From Gemmataceae bacterium (GTDB lineage Bacteria > Planctomycetota > Planctomycetia > Gemmatales > Gemmataceae): a DNA stretch of 19,010 nucleotides. The stretch is taken from assembly GCA_020847555.1 (NCBI GenBank), contig JADLBT010000165.1, positions 1-19,010 on the forward strand, given 5' to 3'. Made by a program: the position numbers and the translations under genes. Position 1 is the first letter of the stretch. The number at the start of each line of letters is the position of its first letter. Positions 7,669 to 14,695 of this stretch are shown piece by piece. The notes beneath the pieces were generated by a model, which made no database searches, was not told where the DNA came from, and saw nothing but the letters and a program-made list of their open reading frames with translations.

Positions 7669-8424
7669 TCAATTATACCTGATGGTACAGCGGTTGAAGC
7701 CGGGGCCGAGGTTTGTTACCTCGATTCGATACCAGTCGGTGCGCGGCGCCACGAAGTTCACGAAACAATCCCGGTCCGGGCGAATGTCCCGAATGACCTC
7801 GTGGCCGCGGCTGTCGAAGACGTGCAGATCCACGTCGCTGTTATGGTCACTGGTCACGGTGATGGTGACGGGCTGGCCGGCGACGAACCGGACGGTGCGG
7901 AAGTCGCTGGTGTTTTGCTGCAGGTTGACGATGTAGGTTCCCCGGTTGTGCTGCGTCGGCCCGCGGCGCTGCCGGGTGAGCAGCGCCACGACGATGATCG
8001 CCAGGAACAGGACGGCGGCCGCGATGCCGACGAAGAGGGCGACCCGCCCCCCTGTGGTCAGGCCGCCAGGTGGCTTTCGCGCGGGGCGCGGGCGGTGCCC
8101 GCCGGGGCGCGGCCGAACGTCGCGAAGGGTCGCTGGCGGTTCGGCAGTCGGGGCGTCGGCGGACAGCGCGGCACCGCCCGGGAGATCCGCGTCCGGGCCG
8201 ACCGTCGAGGCTGCGGTTGGGGCCGAGGGGGGAGGGGCGACGTCGAGACGCGGGGCCGCGAACACGCCGCGTGCGGTGCTCGCCGGTGCCCACTGGTGCA
8301 TCCCCTGGCGCCAGACCAGGTCGTCAGGCCCGAGTTCCCCCATCACGGCGAGCCGCTGCAATTCCGCGGTCCCCACGGGGCCGACCTGCTGCCCGTTCCT
8401 GGCAAAATACCACTGCTCGGTCAT
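7669..8424 (-). CDS. GYF_2-domain single-pass membrane protein (paralogue 2)
   Basis: The 251-residue protein has the same plan as its downstream neighbour. It has a GYF_2 domain at residues 1-55 (WYFARNGQQVGPVG, LVWRQGM, QWAPA), a long Ala/Pro linker, basic residues RPRPARK, a membrane helix at about 127-149, and an outer domain with SDVDLHVFD and RDCFVNFVAP. The GYF and C-terminal parts align well with paralogue 1. The linkers are unrelated: Ala/Pro-rich here, acidic and Arg-rich there. This points to tandem duplication with free divergence of the middle. GGAGAGGG seven nt before the ATG is a good ribosome site, and a candidate promoter lies upstream. The function is unknown. Confidence 0.85.
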   Translation of the reverse strand: MTEQWYFARNGQQVGPVGTAELQRLAVMGELGPDDLVWRQGMHQWAPASTARGVFAAPRLDVAPPPSAPTAASTVGPDADLPGGAALSADAPTAEPPATLRDVRPRPGGHRPRPARKPPGGLTTGGRVALFVGIAAAVLFLAIIVVALLTRQRRGPTQHNRGTYIVNLQQNTSDFRTVRFVAGQPVTITVTSDHNSDVDLHVFDSRGHEVIRDIRPDRDCFVNFVAPRTDWYRIEVTNLGPGFNRCTIRYN

Positions 8425-8484
8425 TGGTGCGCCCTCTCCGGGACAGGTCGAGGGAAGAAGGTGTTCAAACGACGAGGTGCCCTT

Positions 8485-8513
8485 TTTTTATCGCTGCTTC
8501 CGCGGGAATGCAA
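8485..8513 (-). promoter_or_regulatory. Candidate promoter for the GYF_2 gene pair
   Basis: Read on the minus strand, TTGCAT (complement of 8508-8513) and TAAAAA (complement of 8485-8490) are separated by exactly 17 nt. This resembles a sigma70 -35/-10 pair. The predicted transcript would start near 8478, about 54 nt before the start codon at 8424. It is the only A/T-rich patch in this otherwise GC-rich gap of 213 nt (8425-8637). Confidence 0.4.
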
Positions 8514-8637
8514 GGGAAAACGGAGGCGGCGCGGAGGCCACGAGGTTGCCGCGTGTCGGGCTGCCGGCGTCAGGGGGAATGGCCCTCGGTGAGGTAACTG
8601 GCAATTGTTCCCGCGAGCGCTTGCCGGCATGGTGTTG

Positions 8638-9672
8638 TCAGCCGTACGCGCCCAGCAACTCGTCGCGGTAGGCGAACACGGCGGGCGTGCCGCCGGTGTG
8701 CAGGAAGAGCACGGGGCTGTCCGGCGCCAGTCGGCCGCTGCGCGCGTCGGCGATCAGGGCCGCCATCGCCTTGGCCGTGTACGCCGGGTCGAGCAACACG
8801 CCCTCGGTCCGGGCCAGCAGGGCGAGCGCCTCGCGCCCCTCCGGTGTGACGACCCCATACGCCGCGCCGACATAGTCCTCGGTGGTGTTGATGTCCGCCG
8901 GGCTGATGCGGTGCGGCAGGCCGAGCAACTCGGCGGCCTGGTTCGCCACCGCTGCCGTGTCGTCCGCCACGTCCCACGGCCAGCGGATCGGGGCAATGAG
9001 CCGAACCTGCCACGGCAACCCCAGCACGGCGCGCCCCAGCGCCAGCCCCGCACCCGTCGCGCCGGCGGCGGCGCTGTAGACGACGGCCGGCTCGATCCCG
9101 AGCCGCCGCGCGTCATCGACCATTTCCGCCATGCAGAGGGCGTAGCTGACCGCCGCGATCGGCCGGCCCTTCACCCGGTCCCAGACATACGGCCGCCGCC
9201 CCGCCCGGCGCAGCTCCTCCGCCTTCGCGAGCAGCAGATCGTCCATCGCCGGTCCCATCGGCAGATCGACAATGTGGACGTGTGCCCCCATCAGGTGGTC
9301 GAGCAGCAGGTTGCCCTGGATGTCGTCGTTGTGCGTGGTGCGCGTCAGGTACAGGTGGCACTCCAGGCCGAGTTTCGCGCAGGCGGCCGCGGTCTGGCGA
9401 CAGTTGTTCGATTGCACGCCCGCGCCCCAGACGATGACGTCGGCCTTCTGGGCGAGCGCGTCGGCCAGGAGGAACTCATTGTGCCGGGTCTTGTTGCCGC
9501 CGAAGAGCATCCCGGTGCAGTCGTCGCGCTTGAGGTACACGGGCGGCGCGCCGATCCGCCGCGCAAAGCGCGGGGCCTCCTCCATCGGCGTCGGGAGGTG
9601 GGCGAGGCGGAGGCGCGGCAACCGGGCCGCGCACTGGCGCAGCTGCTCGGGGGACAGGGTAGGGTGGGTCAT
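8638..9672 (-). CDS. PLP-dependent D-cysteine desulfhydrase / ACC deaminase family enzyme
   Basis: This 344-residue fold-type II PLP enzyme probably breaks D-cysteine or a related amino acid down to a keto acid, ammonia and a sulfur product. GGNKTR places the PLP lysine at Lys61, and GVQSNNCRQTAA matches the family's substrate loop. Two positions that separate subfamilies can be read: the residue after Tyr in DPAYT is Thr299 where ACC deaminase has Glu, and HTGG has Thr326 where ACC deaminase has Leu. Both fit D-cysteine desulfhydrase and argue against ACC deaminase. L-cysteate lyase and other desulfhydrase-like roles remain possible. The ATG gives a family-typical N-terminus, although no strong ribosome site is visible. 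A terminator hairpin lies just upstream, so the gene is probably transcribed on its own. Confidence 0.85.
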   Translation of the reverse strand: MTHPTLSPEQLRQCAARLPRLRLAHLPTPMEEAPRFARRIGAPPVYLKRDDCTGMLFGGNKTRHNEFLLADALAQKADVIVWGAGVQSNNCRQTAAACAKLGLECHLYLTRTTHNDDIQGNLLLDHLMGAHVHIVDLPMGPAMDDLLLAKAEELRRAGRRPYVWDRVKGRPIAAVSYALCMAEMVDDARRLGIEPAVVYSAAAGATGAGLALGRAVLGLPWQVRLIAPIRWPWDVADDTAAVANQAAELLGLPHRISPADINTTEDYVGAAYGVVTPEGREALALLARTEGVLLDPAYTAKAMAALIADARSGRLAPDSPVLFLHTGGTPAVFAYRDELLGAYG

Positions 9673-9688
9673 GGTCGCTCGGGTGAGA

Positions 9689-9712
9689 GAAAGCCCACCG
9701 ACTGCGGTGGGC
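9689..9712 (-). terminator. Rho-independent-like terminator on the minus strand
   Basis: GCCCACCG at 9693-9700 and CGGTGGGC at 9705-9712 form a perfect 8-bp GC stem with a 4-nt loop. On the minus strand the stem is followed by TTTCTCTC. It lies 6 nt after the stop codon of the small minus-strand frame at 9719-9841 and 16 nt before the start codon of the PLP enzyme. It is therefore placed to end transcription coming from the small frame, or to act as an attenuator for the PLP gene. Confidence 0.6.
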
Positions 9713-9718
9713 CTCGTG

Positions 9719-9841
9719 TCACAGGATCGCGTCGCGGCGCGTCGGCCCGTCGCAGCGACGGGCGCCCCGGCCGACTTCGATGTCCGGCATGGCCGTGTCC
9801 TCCGCGGCAGCGTCCGGTAGGGTGGTCTGCAGTTCGTCCAT
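9719..9841 (-). CDS. Possible small protein of 40 residues
   Basis: A 40-codon frame begins with MDELQTTLPDAAAED and ends with TRRDAIL. I recognise no family. What favours a gene is position: its TGA stop is followed 6 nt later by a terminator-like hairpin in the same orientation, and nothing else on that strand would need one. The frame stays open upstream to 10012, inside recN antisense, so the true start may be further upstream, for example at a CTG codon. No clear ribosome site precedes the ATG at 9841. It would be divergent from recN. Confidence 0.35.
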   Translation of the reverse strand: MDELQTTLPDAAAEDTAMPDIEVGRGARRCDGPTRRDAIL

Positions 9842-9949
9842 CGTAGCCGCGAAGGAGCCGAACGGGCAAGGCTTTTCCCACTCGTGCCGCAGGTCGGAAA
9901 GCCCCCGGAGGGGCTGCCCCCGGGTGAGCGTTTCCGCAATAATGGGGGT

Positions 9950-11647
9950 ATGCTGCGCGAACTGTCGGTGCAAAACCTGGCCCTGATCGAGGACGTGCGC
10001 GTCGAGCTGCACCCGGGCTTCTGCGCCTGGACGGGTGAGACGGGGGCCGGCAAGACGCTGCTCCTGAGCGCCCTGGGGCTCCTCCTCGGCGAGCGCGGGT
10101 CCAGCGACCTGTTACGCAGCGGCGCGGAGGAGCTGCGCATCACCGGCCGGTTCGAGTTGCCCCACGAAACGGCCCGGCGCGAGGTCGAGCGCATCCTCGG
10201 CGCCGCCCTGGAGGACGACCAGGTGATCCTGACACGGCGCCTGACCAGCGCCGGCCGCAGTTTCGCCTACGTCAACGAACAGCCGGTGGCCGCCGCGACG
10301 CTCCGCCAGCTGGGGGCCGTCCTGGTGGACGTCCACGGCCAGCGCGAGAGCCTGTCGCTGCTGGAGCCGGCGTACCAGCTGCGGCTCCTCGATGCGTTCG
10401 GCGACCTGGAGCGCCTGCGCGACGGCTACGTCGAGGCAGCGGAGCGCGTCCGCAACCTGCGGCGCCGGCGCAACGAGCTGGCGGCCCAGCAGCAGCAGCG
10501 GCTGCGCGAACTCGCCCTGCTGCGCTTCGAGCGTGAGGAGCTGGATGGGGCGGCCCTCGTCGCTGGCGAACTGGACGAGCTGGCGCGCGAGCGCGATCGG
10601 CTCGCCAACGCCAGCGCCCTGCAAACGTTCGCCGACACCGGCTGCGCCCGGCTGTACGACGAGGAAGGGGCGGTCTTCGAGCAGGTCGGCAAGCTACAGC
10701 GCGAGGCGGAATCGTGGCTCGCCCTGGACCTGTCGCTCGGCGACGTGGTGCGCCGGCTGGAGGCGCTCTGCTCGGAGACGCAGGATCTGGCCGAGACCCT
10801 GCGCGGCCTGGCGCAGCGCTGGCAGTCGGATCCGGGCCGGCGCCAGGAAGTGGACGACCGGCTCCAGCTCCTCAGGCGGCTGCAGCAGAAGTACGGCCGC
10901 AGCGTCGAGGAGCTGATCGCGTACCGGGCCACCCTCGACGCCCAGGAAGCGACGCTGCAAAAGGAGGAGGACGATCGGGAGGCGATCGAGGCGGAGCTTG
11001 CCGAGGCGTTCCGCCGGTTGCGCCAGGTCGGGGCAGACCTGAGCAAGCAGCGGCAGCGCGTGGTGAAGAGGTTCACCGCCGAGGTGCAGAAGCATCTGGC
11101 CGACCTGGGCATGGCCGACGCCCGCCTCGACGCGGTGCTGGAACCGCAACCGCTCGGGGACGACCCGGCGACGGCGGAGGTGCCGGCCCAGGGCCTGGAA
11201 CACCTCGAACTGATGCTGGCGGCCAACCCGGGCGAGCCGGCCCGGCCGCTGCGGAAGGTGGCCAGCGGCGGCGAAATGTCGCGGACAATGCTCGCGCTCA
11301 AGACCGTCCTGGCGGCCCACGACCAGGTGCCGACGCTGGTGTTCGATGAGATCGACGCCAACGTCGGCGGGCGGCTGGGGGACGCGCTGGGCGAGAAGTT
11401 GGCGGTCCTGGGCCAGTCGCATCAGGTGATCTGCGTGACTCACCTGCCGCAGGTGGCGAGCTACGCCCGGCACCAGTGGACGATCCGCAAGGCGAAGCGC
11501 GGCAAGCGCGTGACGACGACGATCACGCTGCTCGCCGAGTCCGACCGCCTCGACGAGCTGGCGAGCATGCTGCGCGGCGCATCCCGGGGCGAAACCACGC
11601 GCCAGGAGGCCGCCGCCATGCTGGAGACGGCGCGCCGGTGCTGGTAG
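9950..11647 (+). CDS. recN: DNA repair protein RecN
   Basis: RecN is an SMC-like ATPase that acts in recombinational repair of double-strand breaks in the cytoplasm. The 565 residues match the family. MLRELSVQNLALIEDV is the typical RecN start, and Walker A GETGAGKT is at residues 29-36. A coiled-coil region, rich in Arg, Glu and Leu, covers about residues 150-370. The ABC signature VASGGEMSRTMLALK follows near 437-451. Walker B LVFDEID has its acidic pair at 466-467, followed by VTHLPQVAS. The usual DEVDxGxxG reads DEIDANVGG here. GGGGG lies directly before the ATG. AATAAT at 9938-9943, seven nt from the ATG, could be a -10 giving a nearly leaderless mRNA. I saw no LexA-like palindrome. The TAG stop is the first unit of a heptamer array. 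Confidence 0.95.
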   Translation: MLRELSVQNLALIEDVRVELHPGFCAWTGETGAGKTLLLSALGLLLGERGSSDLLRSGAEELRITGRFELPHETARREVERILGAALEDDQVILTRRLTSAGRSFAYVNEQPVAAATLRQLGAVLVDVHGQRESLSLLEPAYQLRLLDAFGDLERLRDGYVEAAERVRNLRRRRNELAAQQQQRLRELALLRFEREELDGAALVAGELDELARERDRLANASALQTFADTGCARLYDEEGAVFEQVGKLQREAESWLALDLSLGDVVRRLEALCSETQDLAETLRGLAQRWQSDPGRRQEVDDRLQLLRRLQQKYGRSVEELIAYRATLDAQEATLQKEEDDREAIEAELAEAFRRLRQVGADLSKQRQRVVKRFTAEVQKHLADLGMADARLDAVLEPQPLGDDPATAEVPAQGLEHLELMLAANPGEPARPLRKVASGGEMSRTMLALKTVLAAHDQVPTLVFDEIDANVGGRLGDALGEKLAVLGQSHQVICVTHLPQVASYARHQWTIRKAKRGKRVTTTITLLAESDRLDELASMLRGASRGETTRQEAAAMLETARRCW

Positions 11648-11771
11648 TGGTTAGTGGTTAGTGGTTAGTGGTTAGTAAAGAAGAGGCCCACGGGCTGCCA
11701 CCCGTGGGCTTTTTGCTACTTTCTTCACTGACCACTAACCACTGTCCACTAACCACTAACCACTGTCCACT
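11645..11771. repeat. Inverted heptamer array TAGTGGT flanking a terminator
   Basis: Four exact TAGTGGT units and a partial fifth occupy 11645-11676. From 11731 to 11771 the same unit is inverted: ACCACTA, ACCACTG, TCCACTA, ACCACTA, ACCACTG and TCCACT, all in a strict 7-nt register. The centre of the inverted pair is the recN terminator hairpin. Sequences just inside the arms also mirror each other (TTAGTAAAGAAG against TCAGTGAAGAAAG on the other strand). The first unit supplies the recN stop codon. The unit resembles, but is not the same as, the TAGGCAG unit at 6761-6812. Confidence 0.85.
11686..11714 (+). terminator. Rho-independent terminator of recN
   Basis: GCCCACGGG at 11686-11694 and CCCGTGGGC at 11701-11709 form a perfect 9-bp stem with a 6-nt loop, followed by TTTTT at 11710-11714. 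It lies about 40 nt after the recN stop codon. Confidence 0.85.
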
Positions 11772-11777
11772 TCCCTC

Positions 11778-11805
11778 TTGTCTGGCCGGGGTGCTGGGCT
11801 ATAAT
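11778..11805 (+). promoter_or_regulatory. Promoter of the TPR gene
   Basis: A perfect -10 TATAAT lies at 11800-11805, and TTGTCT at 11778-11783 serves as -35 with a 16-nt spacer. The predicted start of transcription near 11812 leaves a leader of about 45 nt before the ATG at 11857. Confidence 0.5.
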
Positions 11806-11856
11806 CAGCCTCGCGGAACAACGTCGCCTCATCACGGCTGCATGGAGGCAGCACAA

Positions 11857-12669
11857 ATGAGCAGGACGCTCCATCTCATCCAGCGCCTTCTCGCCCGGGC
11901 GCGCAAGCTGCACAAACTGGGGGTCGAGCAGGAAGCCCTCCTGCTGCTGGGGCGCATCGCGTCCTTCCGCGACCTCCCCCCCGGAGTGGCCGCAGAGGTG
12001 CAGCGACGACAGGCCGAACTGCTGCTGAAGCGGCGCAAATACCTCCAGGCTCGCCGCCACCTCGCCGCCCTGCTCGCCCACGACCCGGACAACCCCCACT
12101 ACCATCATCTGATGGGCCGCGCCGTCGAGAAGGACACGCGCGGCGAACCCGGCCGTGCCGTCGAGCACTACCGGCGCGCTCTCGAACTGAAGCCGCGCCA
12201 CCCGCGCTACCTCGCGGATTTCGGGCTGGCGGCGCTGCGGACCGGGAAGGACAGTTAGGGGCTCGCCGCGCTGCGCGGCGCAGCCGAGGTGGGAGCCGAC
12301 GATCCGACCGTTTTCGCCAAGGTGGCGGACGGGCTGGGACAGCGGCGCCGCTATCGGGAGGCGGAGAAGACCCTGCGGGAAGCCCTGTTCCGCAACTCGC
12401 GCGACCCGCGCTTTCGGAAGATCTGGAACGACTTCCGGTTCGCGCAGGTCCGCGATGAGCAGGAAGCCGCCCGGCGACGCCGCGCCGGTGACGCGGGGGA
12501 CACCGGGCCGGTACTGCTGCCGTTCGTTTGCGTGGCCGACGGCGGCGTTCCGGCCGAACACCCCGGGCTGAAACTGTTCCGCCACGACGGCAGCGCGACG
12601 CTCCCGCACCCGCACCTGCCGCGTCGAACGCGGAAGGGCAAGGGCGCCGACCAGAAGCACGCGCAGTAG
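11857..12669 (+). pseudogene. TPR-type protein gene interrupted by one in-frame TAG
   Basis: The frame opens at an ATG with GGAGG eight nt upstream. It encodes 133 residues of helical repeats (for example AEVQRRQAELLLKRRKYLQARRHL and GEPGRAVEHYRRALELKPRHPRYLADFGLAALR), then meets TAG at 12256-12258. Without any frame shift the same frame continues with GLAALRGAAEVGADDPTVFAKVADGL and the TPR-like RYREAEKTLREALFRNSRDPRF, and ends at the TAG at 12667. Both halves look like one protein of about 270 residues. The TAG sits where a TPR helix would be expected to run on (GKDS-stop-GLAALR). A single change such as GAG to TAG would explain it. The alternatives are a sequencing error, amber readthrough, or a separate second gene starting at the GTG at 12289. 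A working promoter and ribosome site remain, so a truncated product may still be made. Confidence 0.65.
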
Positions 12670-12698
12670 CGTGTCGGCGCCCGCCCAGCCGCAGATAA

Positions 12699-13106
12699 CT
12701 ACCTCGTCAGGAACCGCGCGTCGAACGCCAGCGGGAGCAGATCTTTCAACTGGTATCGACCCCGCTCGCCCTGCAGGTCGCCCAGGATCACCTCCATATC
12801 GCCCCCGAACTCCCACAATACTTGCCGGCACGCGCCGCACGGCGGGGTCGGCGTCGCCGTGTCGGCCACGACCGCGACCCGCACCATCCGTGCCCGCCCT
12901 TCCGCCACCGTCCTGAAGACCGCCACCCGCTCCGCGCACATGGTCAGTCCGTAGCTTGCGCTCTCCACGTTGCAGCCGGTGACGATCGTTCCGTCCGCCA
13001 TCTCCAGCGCGGCGCCGACGAGGAAGCGCGAGAACGGAGCGTGCGCCCGGAGTCGCGCGGCGCGGGCGGCGTCGAGGAGTTGCAGCAGGGTGGGACGTGT
13101 GGGCAT
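12699..13106 (-). CDS. cdd: Cytidine deaminase
   Basis: This zinc enzyme hydrolyses cytidine and deoxycytidine to uridine and deoxyuridine in the cytoplasm. At 135 residues it is the short, tetrameric type. CNVESASYG is the substrate motif, CAER gives Cys57 as zinc ligand and Glu59 as proton shuttle, and PCGACRQ gives Cys90 and Cys93. The spacings equal those of Bacillus Cdd (Cys53, Glu55, Cys86, Cys89). GGAG lies 8 nt before the ATG. It is the last gene of the salvage operon, 31 nt after the transporter, and its uridine product is the substrate of the PyNP encoded first in the operon. Confidence 0.95.
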   Translation of the reverse strand: MPTRPTLLQLLDAARAARLRAHAPFSRFLVGAALEMADGTIVTGCNVESASYGLTMCAERVAVFRTVAEGRARMVRVAVVADTATPTPPCGACRQVLWEFGGDMEVILGDLQGERGRYQLKDLLPLAFDARFLTR

Positions 13107-13137
13107 GGAGTTGACTCCGTTTCGGCGGCCGAACCGG

Positions 13138-14658
13138 CTACATGAGCAGCCCGGCCAGCGAGGCATTCATGAGGGTGGCGACGAAGCCGGCGAACAGAGC
13201 CCGACTGCCCAGCCGAGCCAGGTCGCCGCGCCGTCCCGGGGCCATCGCCCCGATGCCGCCGAGCTGGATGCCGATCGAGCCGAAGTTGGCGAACCCGGTC
13301 AGGGCGTAGGTCGCCAGGATGTACGAGCGCGACCCCCGCACCAGCCCCGCCCCCTGCGGCGCCGCCATCGCGGTCGTCACCGCCGCCAATGGGTCGGAAC
13401 CGGCCAGCCCGCCCAGCTGGCCCACAACGCTGGCGGCAACGGCCGCGTCAGGGTATCGGCTCGTCATCTTGGCGTAGGCGACGAACTCGTTGGTCGCGAG
13501 CTTGGTCCCGAGCAGGTCGGCGACGTTGAGCACCTCGGCCGGTTCGACCCCCATGAGGAACGCCGCCGGGGCGAACAGGCGCGAGAAGATCCAGTCGAGC
13601 GACAGGGTCGGGTTGATGAGGCCGAGGACGGCGTTGATCAGGGCGATGAAGGCGAGGAACGCGATCAGCATCGCCGCCACGTTGAGCGCCAGCATCATGC
13701 CGTCGGACGCGCCGGCCGCGGCCGCGTCCACCACGTTGCGGTGCGCCTGCTCGACCGGCACCTCGGCCCGGCCGCTCGTCTCGGGCACGCCCGTCTCGGG
13801 CAGCAGCAGTTTCGCCAGGTACAGCCCGCACGGGGCGGCCATGACGCTGGTCGCCAGGATGGCGACCGGGTCGGCGCCCATTTTGATGTAGACCGCCATG
13901 ACCCCGCCGGCGATGGTCGCCATCCCGCCGACCATCAGCGCCAGCAGCTCCGACTCGGTCATGCGGGAGACGTAGGGTTTGACGATCAGCGGCGCCTCGG
14001 TCTGGCCCATGAAGACGTTCGCGCTGGCCGACAGCGTCTCGGCCCCGCTGGTGCCCATCAGGTACATCATGCCGCGCGAGAAAAGCCGAACGACGAACTG
14101 CAGCACGCCGAAATAGTAGAGAACGGTGAAGAAGGACGAGACGAAGATGATCGGCGGCAGGGCGGAGACGGCGAACACGAAGCCGCTGCCGCCGAACGCC
14201 CGGCCCAGCACCTCCGGGTCGGCAAGCGGCCCGAACACGAAGCGCGCCCCCTGATCGGCGAAGGCGACGAACGCGGTGATCACGCCCGCGATGGCGCTGA
14301 ACAGCTCGTACCCGGGCCGGCGGCCGGCGACCTCGAACTTCAGGATGAACAGAGCGAGTAGCACCTGCAGCCCGATGCCCCAGCCGATGGTGCGCCAGTT
14401 CACCGCCCGCAGGTTGGCGGAGAAGACCGCGACGGCGCCGAGGAAACAGCAGAAGCCGACGGCGGCCTGCCCGCGCGGGCCGATCAGGTCGCGGACGCGG
14501 TAGGCCGTCAGTCCCAGGATCGCCACGCCGGCCGCGATGGCGAGGCGCCACCACAGGGGCGTCGGCGGCAGGGCAGCCTGCGGGTTCCCCGGTGTACGCT
14601 CCGCTGGGACCGGGAACGGCGAGTTCGTGCGGTCCTGCGTAAGTTCCTCGGTCCCCAT
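13138..14658 (-). CDS. nupC: Concentrative nucleoside transporter, NupC/CNT family
   Basis: This inner-membrane symporter takes up nucleosides using an ion gradient. The 506-residue chain carries CNT motifs in order: GQTEAPLIVKPYV (218-230), GASDGMMLALNVAAML (316-331), GTKLATNEFVAY (384-395) and YALTGFANFGSIGIQLGGIG (451-470). Many hydrophobic helices lie between them. It is longer than typical bacterial NupC (about 400 residues). It has about 35 extra N-terminal residues rich in Pro and Thr, and about 35 extra residues (about 402-440) between the NEFVAY and TGFANF motifs. The ATG is 37 nt after the PyNP stop; a GGGGG lies upstream, but the spacing is long. The operon context supports pyrimidine nucleosides as substrates. 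Confidence 0.93.
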   Translation of the reverse strand: MGTEELTQDRTNSPFPVPAERTPGNPQAALPPTPLWWRLAIAAGVAILGLTAYRVRDLIGPRGQAAVGFCCFLGAVAVFSANLRAVNWRTIGWGIGLQVLLALFILKFEVAGRRPGYELFSAIAGVITAFVAFADQGARFVFGPLADPEVLGRAFGGSGFVFAVSALPPIIFVSSFFTVLYYFGVLQFVVRLFSRGMMYLMGTSGAETLSASANVFMGQTEAPLIVKPYVSRMTESELLALMVGGMATIAGGVMAVYIKMGADPVAILATSVMAAPCGLYLAKLLLPETGVPETSGRAEVPVEQAHRNVVDAAAAGASDGMMLALNVAAMLIAFLAFIALINAVLGLINPTLSLDWIFSRLFAPAAFLMGVEPAEVLNVADLLGTKLATNEFVAYAKMTSRYPDAAVAASVVGQLGGLAGSDPLAAVTTAMAAPQGAGLVRGSRSYILATYALTGFANFGSIGIQLGGIGAMAPGRRGDLARLGSRALFAGFVATLMNASLAGLLM

Positions 14659-14695
14659 CAGCGCCTGGCCCCCTGGCGGGTCGCCCGCCGGTACG

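Noticed and set aside
11668..11856. N-terminal extension of the TPR frame upstream of 11857
   Set aside because: It would translate the terminator and the heptamer array; GGAGG and TATAAT support the ATG at 11857.
12256..12258. TAG as a recoded amino acid (pyrrolysine-like)
   Set aside because: Several other genes in the window (cdd, nupC, recN) end at TAG, so general recoding is unlikely. There is no local evidence for a readthrough element.
12970..14361. 463-codon plus-strand frame
   Set aside because: It is antisense to cdd and nupC, which have strong family motifs; it is rich in Arg, Gly, His and Asp.
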